Shown in pieces: positions 5,383-7,797 of a DNA stretch of 7,797 bases; position 1 is the first letter of the stretch, and every line of letters begins with the position of its first letter. The notes beneath the pieces were generated by a model. The model was given only the letters and a program-made list of their open reading frames with translations, did no database searches and was not told the DNA's origin. Location: NCBI GenBank assembly GCA_043810345.1, contig JBDROF010000089.1, positions 1-7,797 on the forward strand, given 5' to 3'. The position numbers were made by a program, and so were the translations under genes. The DNA comes from QYOJ01 sp043810345. Lineage in GTDB: Bacteria > Bacteroidota > Bacteroidia > Bacteroidales > FEN-979.

Positions 5383-7082
5383 TTATCCGAAATAATGAGT
5401 TGATTTCCAGAAAGAATTCTTATTATATAAATACCTGGCATACATTTACTTAGATCTATTGTGAATGTTCGCGATTTACTCAGTATATCATAATGAATGA
5501 TTTTTCTGCCAAACGAATTATAGATCTCAACATACATATTGTCAGGATATTGATATCTGGCAGTTTGAATTTGTAAATCTGGTGTTATATACTCACTTAA
5601 CCAAACCTCCGGAAGTGTAATCGTAACTTTATCCGTTGCAGGATTAGGAGCGATTTTCAACCGGCTTTTCTCCGGATTGGCGAAGGCTTCTTCCAGCCCT
5701 ACTATAATGTCGCAGTTCGGCACAATCGTGTCCAGTGCAATCGGCACGTATGGACACAAGGAGTCATACGTCAGCATCCGTGGATCCAGTGAATCATATT
5801 CCAGGTTATAATTCATTTTAAATAAGTACATGTCTCCTTTTGCTACAGGTCCATTATAAAAACCCGCTGTCATGATGGATTTATTATCAGAAGTAAGTGT
5901 AGCTCCATTTACCACATTCCCGCCCGTATTATTTTTCAAGATAACTTCCCTCAGGATCTGTCCGCTGGTATCCATAATATATGCAGTAGCAAAGGCTGAG
6001 TCAAATCCTGTCACAAATCCCCCTGTGATAAACATAGAATCGGGCGATATGAAATCGATCGTTGAACAGGTGCCTGACCAGTATTGTGGAGCCCAAAGAT
6101 TCATCCAATTCATACCGGTTCCGTTTGAGTCAAATTTTACAATAGCGCCCGGGGAATTTTGTTGAGCTGGATTCTGGTAATTCATTGATGTAACAAGATA
6201 ATTTCCATAACCGTCTTCAGCAGCTTCGTATCCTAATCCGTGGTAAACATTCTTGTCATATTTGAATGCTTTTGCAAAGATTTCCTCTCCATTGGGATCT
6301 GTTTTCACCAATAACGGTTCACCCCACCACAATCCTGATCCTACAGGATACTCAATAGCTGTTGTACCGGAAATGAGGAAAGAACCATCTTCTGATACCA
6401 TTAGTTTGTACCCCCATGAATGAGCCAGTTCAGGATTTTGGGTACAATAGACTTTTTGCCATAAAAGATCCCCATCCGGATCAAGCCGGAATAACCAGAC
6501 ACGTTTGTATGCATTATCATAACCATAATAGTTAATAAGGGCCAAATACCCGTCATCCGGTAATTGGACTATGTCCACTCCATCGTCTAAATCGTTTGGG
6601 ACAGAATAAATTTTACACCAATCTGAATTTCCACAGGCATCTAACTTCATGATAAACGCATCATAATATTCATCAAGTTCTGCGGTTGAGCCGATGGTTA
6701 TCAATCCGCCATCGTAAGTCATGTCCGAATTATTAATACCCAAGTAATACTGATCTCCTCCTATTCGTCTTTCCCAAAGCAGGTTCCCGTTAATATCCGT
6801 TTTAATCAGTATTCCCTTCGTAAAAACACCACTATACGAAACAAAGTCCCCGGTAATCAGATACCCAAAATCATATGTTTCATCAACATCCTCTCCCCAT
6901 GTAAAAAGATTCCCTCCATAGATTTTTGGCCAGATCTGGGTTGTATCAGGAATTGTAAATTGGTGAACATAGAATGAGATGCTTTGAATAATTGATAAAA
7001 ATGCTGTTTTCCCTAAAGTTAAATTGGAATTAAAAAGACAAAATCCCAAGAATATTAAATACTTAATTATTCTCTTCTTCAT
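5367..7082 (-). CDS. T9SS-secreted repeat protein (beta-propeller-like)
   Basis: I place the start at ATG 7082, where a signal peptide begins (MKKRIIKYLIFLGFCLFNSN). This gives 571 residues. The frame stays open upstream to 7640 but that part is unrelated fragment sequence. The body carries degenerate repeats typical of secreted Bacteroidota proteins: WPKIYGG at 51-57, then D-x-G-x-L-x-W units such as KTDINGNLLWERRIGG (94-109), LDPDGDLLWQKVY (200-212) and KTDPNGEEIFAKAF (260-273), alternating with DGGLITIGS-like strands. This suggests a beta-propeller of about six or seven blades. A T9SS type A sorting domain starts at about 477: IAPNPATDKVTITLP, YVEIYNSFGRKIIHYD, CMPGIYIIRI and the end SDKLIIL. 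It is probably exported and surface-bound or released; no catalytic motif is recognised. The gene is A/T-rich. A second, out-of-frame sorting domain follows directly downstream. Confidence 0.82.
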   Translation of the reverse strand: MKKRIIKYLIFLGFCLFNSNLTLGKTAFLSIIQSISFYVHQFTIPDTTQIWPKIYGGNLFTWGEDVDETYDFGYLITGDFVSYSGVFTKGILIKTDINGNLLWERRIGGDQYYLGINNSDMTYDGGLITIGSTAELDEYYDAFIMKLDACGNSDWCKIYSVPNDLDDGVDIVQLPDDGYLALINYYGYDNAYKRVWLFRLDPDGDLLWQKVYCTQNPELAHSWGYKLMVSEDGSFLISGTTAIEYPVGSGLWWGEPLLVKTDPNGEEIFAKAFKYDKNVYHGLGYEAAEDGYGNYLVTSMNYQNPAQQNSPGAIVKFDSNGTGMNWMNLWAPQYWSGTCSTIDFISPDSMFITGGFVTGFDSAFATAYIMDTSGQILREVILKNNTGGNVVNGATLTSDNKSIMTAGFYNGPVAKGDMYLFKMNYNLEYDSLDPRMLTYDSLCPYVPIALDTIVPNCDIIVGLEEAFANPEKSRLKIAPNPATDKVTITLPEVWLSEYITPDLQIQTARYQYPDNMYVEIYNSFGRKIIHYDILSKSRTFTIDLSKCMPGIYIIRILSGNQLIISDKLIIL

Positions 7083-7130
7083 AAAAAGGAAAAAATTATG
7101 GGAGCAGTATATAGTCACAGGTTTTGTTGT

Positions 7131-7640
7131 TAACAATGCACTGAATGAAGTTAAATAGTTTGTCATTCCTTGCCATTCTTCCTGTTGTTCGGTAGATAAT
7201 TGAAACTGATTTGGGATTTGAGAAAGCACAGAGGTGGCGGAAATAGAGTCCCCGAATTCGAGATGTTGGAATGCCAGCTCGTATTTTGCTTGCAGATTTG
7301 TCTCATTCTGCAGTAAAACGAATAAACTATCCGAATACGATCCATTTTCTTGTTCATTATTGAAAATCCGGAACAGGTTGTTCCGGTGAAAATATCGTTT
7401 ATGATTCCAGTGGCTGATTTTTGCTTCAAGATTCTCTTTAGCCCCAATAATCTGTTCTCCCTGAAGTATCTCAGTCCACATGTAATTAGGCAGGGGAATA
7501 GCCCGTTCTTCCAGTTTATCCAGCAACGAATCTGATTTTGCTGCCTGGGGATTAGCTACAAGTATATCACGGATCATGGCGTTTGGCAAGACGTCCTCCG
7601 TGGTTCTCTGTGTCTTCTCTGTGGATCTCTGTGTAACCAT
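7131..7640 (-). pseudogene. Headless fragment of a large secreted protein, fused in frame to the next gene
   Basis: An open frame begins with ATG inside the CTCTGTG repeat (reading MVTQRSTEKTQRTTED, pure repeat translation). From about 7595 it becomes real-looking coding sequence: DVLPNAMIRDILVANPQAAK, EERAIPLPNYMW, LLQNETNLQAKYELAFQHLE, ISATSVLSQIPNQFQL. It is helical and charged, and resembles, from memory, the region between the repeat body and the sorting domain in very large Bacteroidota secreted proteins. It has no signal peptide and no sorting domain. Coding likeness fades after about 7130 (SFSALLTTKPV), yet no stop interrupts the frame before the 571-aa gene. An automatic caller would therefore report a single 757-aa chimera. 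I interpret it as a truncated remnant whose 5' part was lost at the repeat. A genuine short fusion cannot be excluded. Confidence 0.6.
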
Positions 7641-7700
7641 GTGGTGCGGTGGTGCGGTGGTGCAGTGGTGCAGTGGTGCAGTGGTGAGATGGCAACATCA
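7596..7700. repeat. Composite repeat, copy B (CTCTGTG + GTGGTGCA units)
   Basis: On the + strand there is CTCCGTG at 7596, then CTCTGTG at 7606, 7617 and 7627 (spacing 10, 11, 10), then TAACCAT. Five 8-bp GTGGTGCR units and GTGGTGAG follow (7641-7688), then ATGGCAACATCA ending at 7700 with the stop codon of the next gene. The order and sequence match 3974-4041, with one or two extra units in each sub-array. Confidence 0.92.
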
Positions 7701-7797
7701 CTCTACCAACACCTTCTCCACGCCAATCACTTGTTGACTCGTCATGACTTTTAAAAAATAGATACCCGGTTTCATCGCAGAGACATCTGCTATGTAT
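7698..7797 (-). CDS. C-terminus of a T9SS cargo protein (partial, cut by the window)
   Basis: The last 32 codons of a gene enter from the right edge and end at TGA (7698-7700). The peptide reads YIADVSAMKPGIYFLKVM, TSQQVIG and VEKVLVE. This is the final part of a T9SS type A sorting domain (x-x-P-G-I-Y-F-L-K-V ... K-V-L-V-E). The end closely parallels that of the 319-aa protein (RPGIYLVKL ... VIGAKKLVVE). The nucleotides around the two stop codons and for about 90 bp beyond are also shared. The passenger domain lies outside the window. Confidence 0.85.
   Translation of the reverse strand, partial: YIADVSAMKPGIYFLKVMTSQQVIGVEKVLVE

Overview
The window looks like chromosomal DNA from an uncultured member of the Bacteroidota. 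The evidence is several type IX secretion (T9SS) C-terminal sorting domains (PNP...G.Y pattern ending in K.VV/I-type tails), two TAnnTTTG promoter -7 boxes of the Bacteroidota kind, the near absence of Shine-Dalgarno sequences, and a DoxX/BT_3928-like gene close to tpiA. Codon use splits visibly. The DoxX tail, the permease and tpiA are G/C-rich housekeeping-like sequence, whereas the four-helix-bundle gene, the MNT/HEPN pair and the secreted-protein genes are clearly A/T-richer.

Left third (1-2747, mostly + strand): the end of a DoxX-family gene, an OppB/DppB-type ABC permease and triosephosphate isomerase (tpiA). The gap between the DoxX gene and the permease is made entirely of two abutting microsatellites, with 8-bp then 7-bp units. 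Between the permease and tpiA lies a ~600-bp block with 25-bp perfect terminal inverted repeats built from 9-10-bp units. It carries a single four-helix-bundle (S23/IVS-type) gene on the opposite strand. The block starts at the permease stop codon and ends just before the tpiA promoter box, so it looks like a small inserted cassette.

Middle (2744-3929): decayed remains of T9SS-secreted protein genes on the - strand, then an intact + strand MNT-HEPN (nucleotidyltransferase/HEPN) two-gene module. The module has a recognisable promoter and an ATGA overlap between its genes.

Right half (3957-7797, all - strand): a 319-aa secreted Asp-box protein, an orphan sorting domain without a gene body, a 571-aa secreted WxxxYGG-type repeat protein, a headless fragment of another large protein fused in frame upstream of it, and the last 32 codons of a further T9SS cargo gene cut by the window end. 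The stop codons of the first and last of these genes are followed by the same repeat (8-bp GTGGTGCA units plus CTCTGTG units).

Overall, a conserved gene neighbourhood has been invaded by repeat-bordered small genes and by repeatedly recombined T9SS cargo genes. The repeats sit exactly at gene boundaries and often supply stop or start codons.
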